Below are positions 9,232 through 19,760 of a stretch of DNA of 64,000 bases, in pieces. A model generated the notes under the pieces. It was not told the origin of the DNA. It did not search any database and saw nothing but the letters and a program-made list of their open reading frames with translations. The DNA is from Isoetes taiwanensis (taxonomy: Eukaryota > Streptophyta > Lycopodiopsida > Isoetales > Isoetaceae), in assembly GCA_021234155.1 (NCBI GenBank), contig JAJEKV010000064.1:2294001-2358000 (forward strand), written 5' to 3'. A program made the translations under genes and the position numbers. Numbering within the stretch: the first letter of the stretch is position 1; each line of letters opens with the position of its first letter.

Positions 9232-10628
9232 AATCCTTAGTGCATCCTATCCTATATTATAATGTTTTAGTGCAAGTAATGGACCACGCCCTAAATTAGA
9301 CGGCCGAGATTTCATGATCCAATCTTAGGGCTAAAAAGTGGCATAAAAAAAAAGGGCTAAAAATTGACGTCCAAAAAAAAAAAAAGGGCACGTAAACCCT
9401 AAGAATAGCAGCCGATTTCAAGGAAAGGGAAGGCAGATTTAGGGTGCTTGATCGAGGATCGGAGGAACGAGAAGTGGAGGAGGCAGCAGCTGCTAGACGT
9501 GCCTGCCTGCTTTACCATAATCTTCTAAAGCATGAATGCTTTGGCGGCCTAGCTCCATTTTTTCTCAAGACTTATGGTGACCAAGCTCCCGCCAAGTAGA
9601 TCCTTGGAGCAGATTTGGTGATGCTTCATGTAAGCAGATTTGGCGATGCTTCATGTGATGCTCCATCTGTATGTGGAGCCCCTTCTCGCCACACCTTTGG
9701 CCCGATGGCAGAGCAGGTAATGGCCCAACATGTGAGCAGAGCCGAAGTTTTGGGGCTTCTCTGTTTTTTTGGTCTTTTGTTCATTCATTGTTCTTTTGAT
9801 TCAATCTATTTCTTTTGAATCGTCAGTTCAGGAGCAGAGCTTCTCGGCTACTGATAGTGGATCATGTTTCGATTCTAGCTCTGATGATGCATCTGCTGTG
9901 AAGAGCCCGAATTCTGGCGTAAGATTCATTGGTGTTTTCAACATTGTTTTGACCTAAGCTATTTAACTACAAGCCAAGTCTGGTGGTTAAGAACTGTGGC
10001 AATACCATCTCCCAAACTCGAATAGCCTCTGTGCCATGCTCTTCCTCTTCTGCTTCACCTCCCTTCTGCAAGTGACTATTTTCCAGTACCCGAGCTATGA
10101 GACTTCAAGCTTTGAAAACCATGGTAAGTTTACAATGTCAACATGTGCCTGAGTAGCTCTTGGATCTAAATATCTTGATCTTTCTTTTGCAGAGTTTATC
10201 AATCTAGGCATCAGTCTTGGATCATCCCCTCTGTTGAGCACAGTGATTCCAATTTAAGAGAACCCAGCCCTGGATCATCCCCTCTGTTGAGTACAATGAT
10301 TTTAAAAACAATTTATGAGAACCCAGCAATACAACAAGCCTATTCGTCAAAAATCCGGACATGGTTGTGATGTCTTAAAAACTTCTTTTCCACCGTTAGG
10401 CATTTCATGTATGCCATATCTTTTCTTGCTATGTTATCAATCATCTGCATCATATTTAGGAATCAAGCATTTGAAGCCTTATGTTATTTTGCAGCTTGAA
10501 ATGGGATTAAAGTGTGATGGGTTTCTTATGCAGGATGTTCCTAACTAAAGACTTGCTCTGTCTTTACATGAGTGCCAGCTTATGCCACGCAAATCAATGG
10601 CTCCATTATCGAAAATTCTCTTTCAAAG
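9232..10628 (+). other. Unit G3: second full copy of the gene-like segment
   Basis: Parallels 4741-6070 with the same splice-like signals, plus small insertions (a duplicated 'GATTTGGTGATGCTTCATG' at 9614-9655; an extra 55 bp at 10268-10345). It ends abruptly at CTTTCAAAG (10620-10628), where the CACTA-like element begins. In G1 the corresponding sequence continues GGCTTTTGCTATTGAG, so 6067-6075 is an empty site. Confidence 0.5.
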
Positions 10629-10651
10629 CAGTACAAGAGAATGCATGCTTT

Positions 10652-10835
10652 GCGTCAGAAAATTCGTCAGATTCTCTTTACAGGTGTGCACAGTGCCCAG
10701 ACACATACGGCTGACGCATATTCTGACGAATATTTTCTGACGAAAATTCGTCAGATTTTGCGTCAGATTTTTTGTCAGAAATTTTGACGTAAAATCGTCA
10801 GACTTTCGTCACAATAGTCGTCATAAATATCGTCA
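10652..10835. repeat. Subterminal CGTCA/TGACG array of the CACTA-like element
   Basis: Twelve CGTCA or TGACG cores: 10653, 10665, 10712, 10724, 10738, 10749, 10761, 10785, 10796, 10807, 10819, 10831. Neighbours are mostly 10-14 bp apart, in both orientations. The best foldback is TCTGACGA AAAT TCGTCAGA... near 10736-10755. Spacing of about one helical turn fits cooperative binding of a transposase on one DNA face. Confidence 0.65.
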
Positions 10836-13091
10836 CATATTTCATGCACGCCTCCATCATCACCTTCTTGACCAAACTTATCCAATCCTAAATAGTCAAC
10901 CTCATCTAACTCTAAATTATTGACATATGCACCATCTGCATCTCCCTCGAGCACAAATTGATTAACATCAGCAACACGCTCTGCCACTGCCACATCATCC
11001 ACTTGAATAGTTTCACGTGTTTCCATGTTCTTTTTCTCCTTATTTTTCTCCTAAAATGAGAAAAATATCATTAGCACTCTGTTAAAGAATGTAAACATCA
11101 TGATTGCAATGAAATGTCAGCACTATAATGGAGGGAAACATTCAAAGCATATCGTGCCACTATTGCTGCACAAAAAGCTTTTCATTTCTGAATAACCTAA
11201 AGCTCACATCCGTGTGTTTTGGCATCAATAATACTATGTGGGACAAAAAGGAAGGTTTTCCTCCACTAATTATCATAACCTAAGAATTAAATATCGTTCA
11301 ACACTGCAAAATTCTCAGGATCAATGGATGTGTCAACAGCAATATCGCTATTTCTACGCAATGATGCAAGCTCCACACATTGTTTGGCTTCTAGAATATA
11401 GCAGGCGAAAGCTGTGAACCATGGGGTGATGTTAATCTAGTAATTGTAGATTTATGCACTGTATAAATTATTTGTTTACCACTCTTATAAACTTGCATGG
11501 TAAGTGTTGCAGTATAGAGAAAGGCTCTTGGTTTTGACAAAGTGCCTTGAAGACTAGCAACAATTTTAATTTGTGCATTACGTACTCTCCAGATTAATGT
11601 TGATAGAAAGATGGAAATCTATTTGTTTTTCTATATAAAATCTATCTGTTAAAGTATATATCTGGTCTTGGGTGTTGCTCAATTAAAATCTTTCTGCTAA
11701 AGTATATCTGGTCCTGAGTCCTGCTCATATAAGCCAGCAAAATCTTCTAATGAATTACATCTGTTTCTGTGCAGTTGCATAGCATCAATTACCAAGGAGA
11801 TGTTATATCTTATAAACACTCACAGAAACAACAAAAAGCATAGCTCAAGGAACTCAATTAAAATTGTAAGCTACCTTCATTTGCCTTTTACGCTCCCGGT
11901 TCTTCCTTGCACCTTTTTTGCCAATGTGATCTAAAGCTTTAAAATACATGCAAGCCATGTGTTAAAAGAACCAAGTCCACCATCAGCAAAAGATCAATCT
12001 GCCATGCACTTCCACACACAACACCTCCTAACCTATGCAACTACTCTAAAATCTAGCTTTAGCGCCACTGAAACAATCAATTAACTTAACGCAGCCACTA
12101 GTACTATTCCATCACAATGCCATACAAAACCCCCCTGCACATGCACTTATAACAGTACATGATACTATGACATTAATCTAATGTATGCATAGTATCTAAA
12201 TCTAATATAGAACAAATAAGACACTGCAAAATAAACTTACATTTCTAGGTACTCTCCCTTCCGCAATCAGATCTTCTCGATAGGCCTTATATGTTCCTTT
12301 CTCCAAGATTTTTTTAAAAGTATCTGCAGATGGATACTTTCTCCAATCTCGATACTATACACCAAGATTGAAAAATAGTTAGATAAGCGAAAGACTTATG
12401 AATTAAAATGAGAATAGATTCTTACATAGTCTGCCTCAACGCCAGCAAAGCCACGTCGTCCCCATCTTTGTTTTTTCTTTTCCCCATTTTCGTTTTTCCT
12501 TGCAGTGGCTGCTCGTTTCTGTTGGTCATGATTCTTATTTTCGTTAACCTGAAATCTGTCCCAAACTTCAGGCTCAATATGGCAGGGAATATCTTCCGCA
12601 TCCTTTTTGTACAAGGCTCCCCTAAATAAAGTGATCAATAAGTACACAACAACAATAGTACAAGATAATGGTTCCACATGTGATACTTACTTCCAGTGAT
12701 TGAACATACGCCCTGCCCAGAATAACATTTCACTCACTTTTGCCCCTTTACCATATCGTGCTTCCATATGGTCCACAACTTTTCTCATAGAGATTTGTGG
12801 TATATGTCTCCAGTCCTTGTCAATATCCGTACACCATTGTTTTACAGCAAGGCCAAGGGCTGTCCTCCACTCTTGACCATGACTATCTAAGTGGATACTA
12901 CCTCCTACAACCGTTGTGACCTACATTGAAAATTATAATTATTAGCCCATTATACAAATCAAACAAAAATATAAACATAATGTATGAATCAGACAACCTT
13001 TCGTTTCTTAGAAAGCCTTGCAAATGTAACATCTTCATCTTCATCCTCCGATTCCTCATTCTCTGATTCCTCGTCATCCTTTATAATCTCA
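10775..13091 (-). pseudogene. Transposon protein gene of the CACTA-like element (multi-exon, 5' end missing)
   Basis: Exons can be read with matching splice sites and phases. 12998-13091 (acidic, EESEDEDED, then LSKKRK) joins 12691-12920 (GQEWRTALGLAVKQW, RKVVDHMEARYG, SEMLFWAGRMFNHW). That joins 12426-12621 (IEPEVWDRF, KKKQRWGRRGF), then 12241-12354 (YRDWRKYPSADTFKK). Further probable exons are near 11872-11945 (basic, KNRERKRQMK) and 10790-11034 (acidic, starts after a TTTTAG acceptor near 11034). The style resembles plant En/Spm-associated transposon proteins; I cannot name the domain with certainty. Its 5' part is cut off by the Helitron-like end at 13092, so it is broken here. Whether the last exon is functional is unknown. 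Confidence 0.5.
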
Positions 13092-13125
13092 CTAGTAATG
13101 GTGCCCAGCGTTGCTGGGCATAACT
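13092..13125 (-). mobile_element. Helitron-like 3' terminus
   Basis: On the minus strand the sequence reads GCCCAGC-AAC-GCTGGGC (perfect 7-bp stem), then ACCATTA, then CTAG, followed by host T. A hairpin just before a terminal CTRR, inserted next to T, is the Helitron 3' hallmark. The same end recurs at 24482. The body would extend to higher coordinates; its 5' TC end was not identified. It interrupts the CACTA-like gene exactly at an exon. Confidence 0.55.
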
Positions 13126-14960
13126 TCAAAACTTATAAATGTTTAACTAAGCTGTGACAGTTTGTATAAGTTGTAAAAGTCTAAGTAGTCAAAATCGAGT
13201 TTATTGTAATAATGCATGCTACATGTATTGCTCTAGTCTTTGAAGACATGAATATGCTTAAACAATATTGAAAAACCTTGTATTGTTTAGTTGCATATGA
13301 TTCTGGTTCATTTGCTAAAACATTCTCTATGGCATGTCCACTTTCAATATACGAAGCAATCATGGTCATGATTAATAATAATTGAATTGGCAGTGCCATG
13401 GGCATACATGCTTGGCACCAATATGCTCCCAACATTGTGCCCCCATTATGTTCATATTTAATTGTAAAAAAATTAATGCCATAACAACATGATAACAACA
13501 TGACACATGCAAAACTTGTTGGAATTTCTAACTGCACTTGCATCATGTGCAAAATACTTTTATAAATGCAATAAACTGGGATATTGTTTTGGCCACCTCA
13601 TGTAATGATGCCAAAAGTAATGAATAGATAAACCACATTTAAATAATGGAGAAAAACAAAACTGGTTGGTATGTTTTTCATTAAAGATTGGAATACATTC
13701 AAAACTCGCTGGAATTTCTAATTGGACTTGCCCGTTTGAAAGACTTCTATTTGATGCAACAAAGTGTGATTGTTTTGGCCATCAAATATAATGAGTAGAT
13801 TAAACCATAGTTAATAAGTGGATTAGGAAATGCCGTTTCCATTATAAATGTGAAAGTTTGAAATAAACAATCCATCATTATGGACGAAGCATGTAAAAGG
13901 AGGCAAATGGTTGGTATAAAAAAAAACGAAAACTGAATTTAATCAGCTAAGAAAGAATATCATAAATAAATATTGCTCTAGCATCAGTTCTAATCTATAG
14001 ATATCGCAAAGGGGAACCTCAACCTGCACCGAACTTCAAGAATGAGAAGAGCAAAATGATCAAACCTGATGAAAGTGTTATTCATTAACGATGGTTGATA
14101 TCAAGTTAAGTCAGCTTCATGCTGAGCAATAGATGAAAGAAAAAGAATGAGGAAGCTGCTCTAAAGCATATGTAACATATCTAGCAGTTGGTTCCTTAAA
14201 ATGTGGGTGTGAATGTGCTAAGACTTGCCCGGGTGTTTTGAAGCAGAAATTTGTTCCTCACAAAATGTGCAAAATGTGAAAAAAATGTGCAGGAACTTTA
14301 AGATGTGCCAAATTCAAGTTGAGCTCTTGAAGTTCATGTCATTACCAGATTCCTCTTCAATTAATTAATCCTAGATGCAGCAAGAGTAAAGTACAACAAT
14401 AGTAGTGGCATAAATAACCTTAGAAAGAGATCAAAAGCAAAGCCAACAACAGTAGTACCATAAATAAATTCAGGAACGAGATTATACCTGTTATGGCAAT
14501 ATGGCTCTTCTATGCCATTGTTGCCAGTGAAAGGTCATAGCTTGACGAAGTTAAACATCATATGTGCTAGTTTCTCCACACCACACTTATCATACTTAAG
14601 GTCTTGTGAATAATACAATAGCTTGGCCAAGGATATTTGTGCAAAGAAATTGCTACATTCAATGGTCTGGATTATTATAAGTTAAGGAATTCCACATTGC
14701 ATCTTATATTTCTTTCACATGCACATATGTAGACATTGCATCTATAGGCATCAACACTATTCCGAAGTCCGTGGGAAGCCAATTTCCAAAGACTTCCTTG
14801 TTTGAACCCTAGAAGCCAAGCAGGAGGGCTAATCCAAGCCAGAAGAGCTGGTAAACTCAGATCCAGTGCATGCAAACTTGGGGGACTTGGTGGATTGAAC
14901 CCAAGAAAATAACAAAGAATTGGCAAAGCCAAAAAAGGAGGTGAGAGAGAAGACGAGACA
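13126..14960. other. No recognised gene; possible Helitron-like body
   Basis: AT-rich and without protein-like frames. The minus frame 13181-13552 is Cys/Met-rich with no family signal. Parts may belong to the Helitron-like element whose 3' end lies at 13092, but no 5' end could be set. Confidence 0.4.
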
Positions 14961-14964
14961 AACT

Positions 14965-15038
14965 GAAAGAAAGCCACATCTGGGCATCTCCACTAAGCAC
15001 AAAAAAGAAAGCCACATCTGGGCATCTCCACTAAGCAC
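14965..15038 (+). repeat. Tandem duplication of a 38-bp unit
   Basis: AAAGCCACATCTGGGCATCT and following bases up to CTAAGCAC occur at 14971 and again 38 bp later. Two copies only. Open frames across it on minus (14675-15187) are shadows with no family resemblance. Confidence 0.75.
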
Positions 15039-15088
15039 AAAACCACAATACAATGCTCCATAATACAATGCTGTAGATCAGTGAAACC

Positions 15089-15151
15089 ATTATAGCCGGG
15101 ATTAAAAAACCTCGCCCTTTCGGGTTTTCGAGGAAAAACCCTGGCCATAAT
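15089..15151. repeat. Nested foldback of about 63 nt
   Basis: Outer arms ATTATAGCCGGG (15089-15100) and CCCTGGCCATAAT (15139-15151), inner stem CCTCG/CGAGG (15110-15114/15129-15133), innermost CCC/GGG. It could be a small hairpin RNA or a MITE relic. Confidence 0.4.
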
Positions 15152-15456
15152 AGCAACACTAATCAGAAAGGAACTAAAATAGTACAAGCATAGTAACAGC
15201 TAGACAAATCTGAACAAAGTGTAACCAATAAAGTACATGCTCCTCTGGAGAAGCCAGGTTGCACATCTTCAGCCAAACTCCAAGGCATCATAATACCGCA
15301 ACTCTGCATAAATTGAATAGTCCCAACAAAACTCCAAGTCAACTAAGAAGCGCCGGAAGAATCTCTGCATATAAGTCAACTCCAAGCAAATACAAGGAAC
15401 AAGAGAGGCTCAGCATACTAATGCAGCACATACCCAAGACACAAGGGTCTTCCAAA

Positions 15457-15536
15457 TGGCACGAGGGCCAAAACATCACAACATGCACACTGGCACGAGG
15501 GCCATAAGACACACCAACTCCACTGGCACGAGGGCC
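15457..15536 (+). repeat. Three 13-bp repeats spaced about 34 bp
   Basis: TGGCACGAGGGCC occurs at 15457, 15491 and 15524. The spacers differ, so only the core is conserved. Confidence 0.7.
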
Positions 15537-15590
15537 CTTCCATGGAACTTAAGACTACCAGGAACTAGAAAGAGCTAGACCACAGGTTAT

Positions 15591-15610
15591 GGGTGGGGTG
15601 GGAGGGTGGG
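15591..15610 (+). other. G-quadruplex-forming motif
   Basis: Five runs of three or four G separated by single T or A bases. It lies 90 bp upstream of a TATA box (15700-15706, TATAAAA in a GGG..AGG context). No recognised transcript follows on the plus strand. Confidence 0.6.
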
Positions 15611-15699
15611 TGGTTGGTCAGTCGGGTGAAGAGCGGAAGGGCAAACTAGAAACCGTGGAGACACAGATGCGCTGATGAGAATGGAGAGGTCCGGGAGGG

Positions 15700-15706
15700 T
15701 ATAAAA
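15700..15706 (+). promoter_or_regulatory. Possible TATA box without an assigned gene
   Basis: TATAAAA in a GC-rich setting downstream of the G-rich motif. From 15740 to 17150 no gene was recognised. The overlapping plus frames at 16290-16780 are Pro/Ser-rich, mutually overlapping in two frames and unsupported. Confidence 0.25.
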
Positions 15707-17149
15707 GGAGATGAAAAACCTAACTGCCAAGGGGCAACCTAACTAACTGGCTTCGACAATTACATTTATCTTCTTATCGTCATACGAAGATAAATTCAAA
15801 TGGCATTATAAAGGTAGGGATAGTAGTCACTGCCCTCCAATACCCTGCACAAATATTTTGATATAAAAAGAGCTCGAAATTGCTTACTTCGAGTTGTGCA
15901 CTCGCGGAATGGTTGCAGCAGAGGAGCCCTTAAAATCCTTGCATTCTTGAGTATCAGCAGATTTAGAAAATTGCTCACAAAAATACTGACTTTCTGAACC
16001 GTTTAATTGATATGATGTCGCCTTAGCTATTCAGCGAAAAGAAAGAGGATAACTCCTATACAAAGGAGATTAGGCAGAATGAAAATACAGAAATAGCAAG
16101 AACCTGCTTTATGAAGAGCGTGAAGCAACCTGATTGAAGCTCTTCACTATGTTTTTGAGAAAATGCACTCCAATACATAGGAAGATCTATGATAATGGCT
16201 TCCATCAATTTTGGCTCAAAAGCATGAAGATATTAATACCTATCTGAATGATTCCAAATTTGCAGCTCTAGCCAAGTTTATGCCAATCAATGTGTTTCAC
16301 ATTTGTGAGAACTTCTAGAATCTCAGCATGTGCACATTGTTTTCCTTTTGTTGGTATCTGCATGAATAATCGGTGGAGCATAACAAAAATCAAAATATCA
16401 GTAACGTACCTAAGAAACCAGCGTTATGGCAGAACCCAGCTTCAAAATTTTCGCCTGCCTCAGTTCTGCTGCCCCAGCCCCACCTGCTCCAGACCCGCTG
16501 CTACTGCTCCAGACCACACACCCTACCCTGCACTATGATTGAGCAGAAGTCTAGTGCTCTACCTTGGTGTTCATGGCATAGGGTTCCGTTTCTTTTTTGC
16601 AAGAAAAAACCGCTTGCATCATATCTGTCCGGATTGGAGCCTTCAACACATCCGACAACGGAACCACCCCAGTTTCTGCAGATCCTTCTGCCTGCACCTC
16701 ACCGTGGGTCGAGCCACCATAGTTCGATAGATGCTACGAAACTAGTCAAAAGCACGTTTGATTACTTTGTATATGATTGATTTTCCTCGTTGTCAAGATC
16801 TCTAGGATCATTAACTAATATTTCTAGCATTGTCGTTCTAATTGACAATGCACTTTTCAGTAGTCTGCGTTTTTTGGCTCTTCTCAATGATGTTCTATTT
16901 GCTCTTTTTTTGGTTTCAGGTTGGTGATCAGTTAACCCACTTCATCATTTGGCCACATTTCTTGAAGGCTTTGTGAACTTTATCTATGGCTTGTTCCATT
17001 TCCGTTACGAAATCTGATAATTTGGCGGTCATTTTGTTGATGACCAGTTGATGGTCAACAAATGTTTCTCCAATGAATTTGGTGTTTCAATATTGTGCAT
17101 GGCTAGTTGACACAAAGTCAAAAATAAAGGGGTCGATAATGAAATAATA

Positions 17150-17275
17150 GGTGGAAAATGTGATATGAATTTTGTGGTAGGCACTGCACTAGAATTCCTA
17201 TGTATGCAAAGTGTGGCAATGTTTCTGACGCATGCATTGTTATGAAGAATATTCAAAGCCATGATAGCTTAAGCT
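17150..17275 (+). pseudogene. PPR protein fragment
   Basis: Encodes FVVGTAL, then after a frameshift MYAKCGNVSDACIVMKN: the end of one PPR helix pair and the start of the next (L- or S-type plant PPR repeat). The frame breaks between the two parts, and no other repeats are joined to it. Plant PPR proteins are organelle RNA-binding factors; this piece cannot be functional. Confidence 0.65.
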
Positions 17276-18002
17276 CTAGGTTTTCTCAGAAATATTCATA
17301 AACAGTCAATCAATGCGATAAGAGGTTGAAATAGATTGAAAAGTGTTTTACATTGAAGTTTTTTTTGTTGAAATTTGGGGCTTTACTCCACTTTTCTTTA
17401 CCTTGCTGAGTAGAAAACATAGATTGAACAATCAGTTAATAGATTTGCTTCTTAGCTCCTTCAAGCATTTGATATTCATATTTGAAGTTTGAGCTCAAAT
17501 TTGAAAGAAATATTTGTTAAAAAGCAAAAAACACAAGAACTGTCATATAAAGTTAGATTTTATGGGCTACTTTTCCGATTTGAGCCAAAATCATGCAAAG
17601 CCATTTTGAAGTACAAAACTCTCTGATTAGCGATTAATCGTAGCCATAGCCATCTTTGGGATCGACAAGATCCAATAAGTAACAAGCTCCTCCTTATCCG
17701 CTTTTATACTTTTTTTCCGCGCCGGATGAACTAGAAAAATTTGGAGGTATTCTTAGCCTTCATCGCAAATTTTTTCTGAAGGTGTGCCCTTTAGCGGGCA
17801 CTTCTACTTAAGAATCCGCACCTAAAAAAGAAAAAATGTCATCCCAAAGCCTTTGCCATAACCATGAGAAAGTACTAGTCTACAAAAGTGTGCCTTTAGC
17901 GGACTTCCTTTTACTTAAGAACCTAAAGAACCTGCAGGTAAGAAAGAAAAAACATCATTCAAAAGCCCGAGTCAGCCAAAGAACCTGCAAAATCCGCCAG
18001 AT

Positions 18003-18069
18003 CTCCCTTGCTTGTTATGGCAGCTAAACAAGGGGCTTGCTTGTTTATCTTCCATAACAGGCAAGGGAG
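18003..18069. repeat. 67-bp foldback, possible hairpin RNA or MITE relic
   Basis: Arms CTCCCTTGCTTGTTATGG (18003-18020) and 18052-18069 are complementary at 17 of 18 positions. Inside the loop, AAACAAG (18026-18032) pairs perfectly with CTTGTTT (18040-18046). Just upstream, 17780-17960 holds two diverged copies of a block with 'TGTGCC.TTTAGCGG' and 'ACTTAAGAA'. Confidence 0.5.
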
Positions 18070-18359
18070 ATTAACCCCACATAAAAATGACATCACTTTG
18101 TACAATGAACAGTGCATAATTGGAAGTACTTTGAATTTGACTTTAGGAATTCTTGTTGGCCTGTTGTTGGGCATGGACAAACAATTACTTAATATGGGAA
18201 TTATGGGTGCAAAGGCTCGCTTTTTGGTTCGATTGACAAGCAAATAACTCTATAGCCTTTGAATGCACTATGTATAAAATGGCTTCCCTTGTAAAATAAC
18301 TTTCCCACCGAGAACAACTAAACTAAACTCTCTTTGTAAAATACCAAACCCCTTAAATG

Positions 18360-19760
18360 CGCTATTGATGCATTAAATCTTTGTCAAGACACAAACAAAT
18401 GCCACGTCATCTGGTTTAATACCACTTGTTGCATGTTCTCAAAGCAGTCACCTGAACCAATATCGCCATCTTTGGGCATATCCCGCAATCATTGCATTCC
18501 TTGAGACCAAGTTGCGTCGGGCAATCTATTGAAGACCTCCCTTGCCTCCTCCAAGTTCCCACATTTGGCATACATATCAACAAGGGTACTCCACACAAAT
18601 ATGTCAAATTGCAAGCCATTTCCAACAAACTGTTCATAGATGGCCTGCCTTGTTCTATAGCACCTATACAACCACAAGCTTTTAAGATGCTTGCCAGTGA
18701 GTGAAATTATGCGGCTTCATGCCCCTGTGTTGCATGTTTTGAAACATTCTAGAGCAAGGCGGCCTTCGCCATCTTTGAGCATAACCGGCTGATCATCACT
18801 CCCCATGATACCATATCACGATTTGGCAATATCCGGAAGGTTTCAAATGCTTCCTCTAATATCCCACATTTGGCATACATATCAACAATAGAATTCCCCA
18901 CGACAACATCAGCACTGTATTTCACTACCAAGTATCTCTTCATGGATGCTGCCATACATTCTATGGCACCTATAGTGGAGCATACTTTTATCATGATAAA
19001 AATGTGAACTTGCACGGTTTTGCTCGGGCTGCTTTGCATCTTGTTATACAAGTCAAAAGTTATCTCGATCACACCACTTTTAGAATGGGCACCAATGAAA
19101 TGTGTTCCATGTATCTTTGGTGCGGTGAGACAACTTTGAGGAATGCTCCATTTGCTTCATTTAATGTTCCACATGCAAAGAAAGAGTCGTATCGGTGGTT
19201 GGCCAAGATAGGAATGGACTCGGTCCTTTGGGAGCATTGATGATTGCGATCGTCTCCCAATTTGCAAATCTTGCCATCTTGAATGACCCATTTCAATGTT
19301 ATCGGACTTCACCATAGCTAACAATAATCGCCCATTAACATCGCATCCACGGGAGCCAATCTTTGCTACATATCTTGAAAAGATTTAAATATGTCACTTT
19401 GTGCGGACAAATGCCGCGTCATCATGTTGCATGTTCTCAAAGCATTCCAAAGGCAGCGTCCCCCTTGTTATCTTTGAACATATCCCATGATCATTACATT
19501 CCATGATACCACATCCCTAGTTGACAATCTATTGAAGAATTTATCCGCCTCTTCCAAGCTTCCACGGTTAGCATACATATCAACAATGATATTTTCCGAA
19601 TAACGTTAAGTTTGAAGCCCACTCTCGACAACATGCTCATGGATGTACCGGCCATGCTCTAATGTTCTAATGCAACCACAAGCCTTCAACACGCTTTCGA
19701 GAAATGTGCATATATGCGGGGTTTGTTCAACCCGGTGTGCAACAATATACCTTACCTTCT
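18360..19760 (-). pseudogene. Decayed PPR gene, several repeats
   Basis: Read on the minus strand from 19760, typical plant PPR text appears in pieces. First VLKACGCIRTLEHGRYIHEH and, after a stop, IVDMYANRGSLEEADKFFNR with STRDVVSWNVMI. Next a weak repeat at 19069-19296, then ADVVVGNSIVDMYAKCGILE with FRILPNRDMVSWGVMI (18749-19072). Then FDIFVWSTLVDMYAKCGNLE with AREVFNRLPDATW (18489-18677), and finally a degenerate tail near 18420. Stops and frameshifts separate all pieces. The repeats match the P-L-S organisation of the large land-plant PPR family (organelle RNA editing and processing). There is no intact start and no recognisable E/DYW end. The repeat style is what points to a fern-like or lycophyte-like genome. 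Confidence 0.8.

Larger units (their letters stand above)
10629..13091 (-). mobile_element. CACTA (En/Spm)-like transposon, left end and part of its gene
   Basis: The left border is fixed by comparison with the uninserted paralogue G1. At the border the element starts CAGTACAAGAGAA, close to the plant CACTA terminus CACTACAAGAAAA. The first 200 bp carry a dense array of CGTCA/TGACG motifs, as expected for subterminal transposase sites. A multi-exon minus-strand gene fills the rest. The element is interrupted at 13092 by a Helitron-like end; its right terminus was not found in the window. Superfamily assignment rests on the terminus, the subterminal array and the protein character. Confidence 0.6.

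Noticed and set aside
10652-10835. CRISPR-like array
   Set aside because: Repeats are 5-8 bp, in both orientations and without uniform spacers; a eukaryotic subterminal transposon array explains them.
15457-15536. GGCACGAGG as leftover cDNA-library adaptor
   Set aside because: The shared core is TGGCACGAGGGCC, longer than and different from the linker, repeated three times in genomic context with no vector sequence around it.
16290-16780. Pro-rich proteins in two overlapping plus frames
   Set aside because: Two frames are open over the same bases, there is no motif, and composition follows a CCTGC-rich tract.
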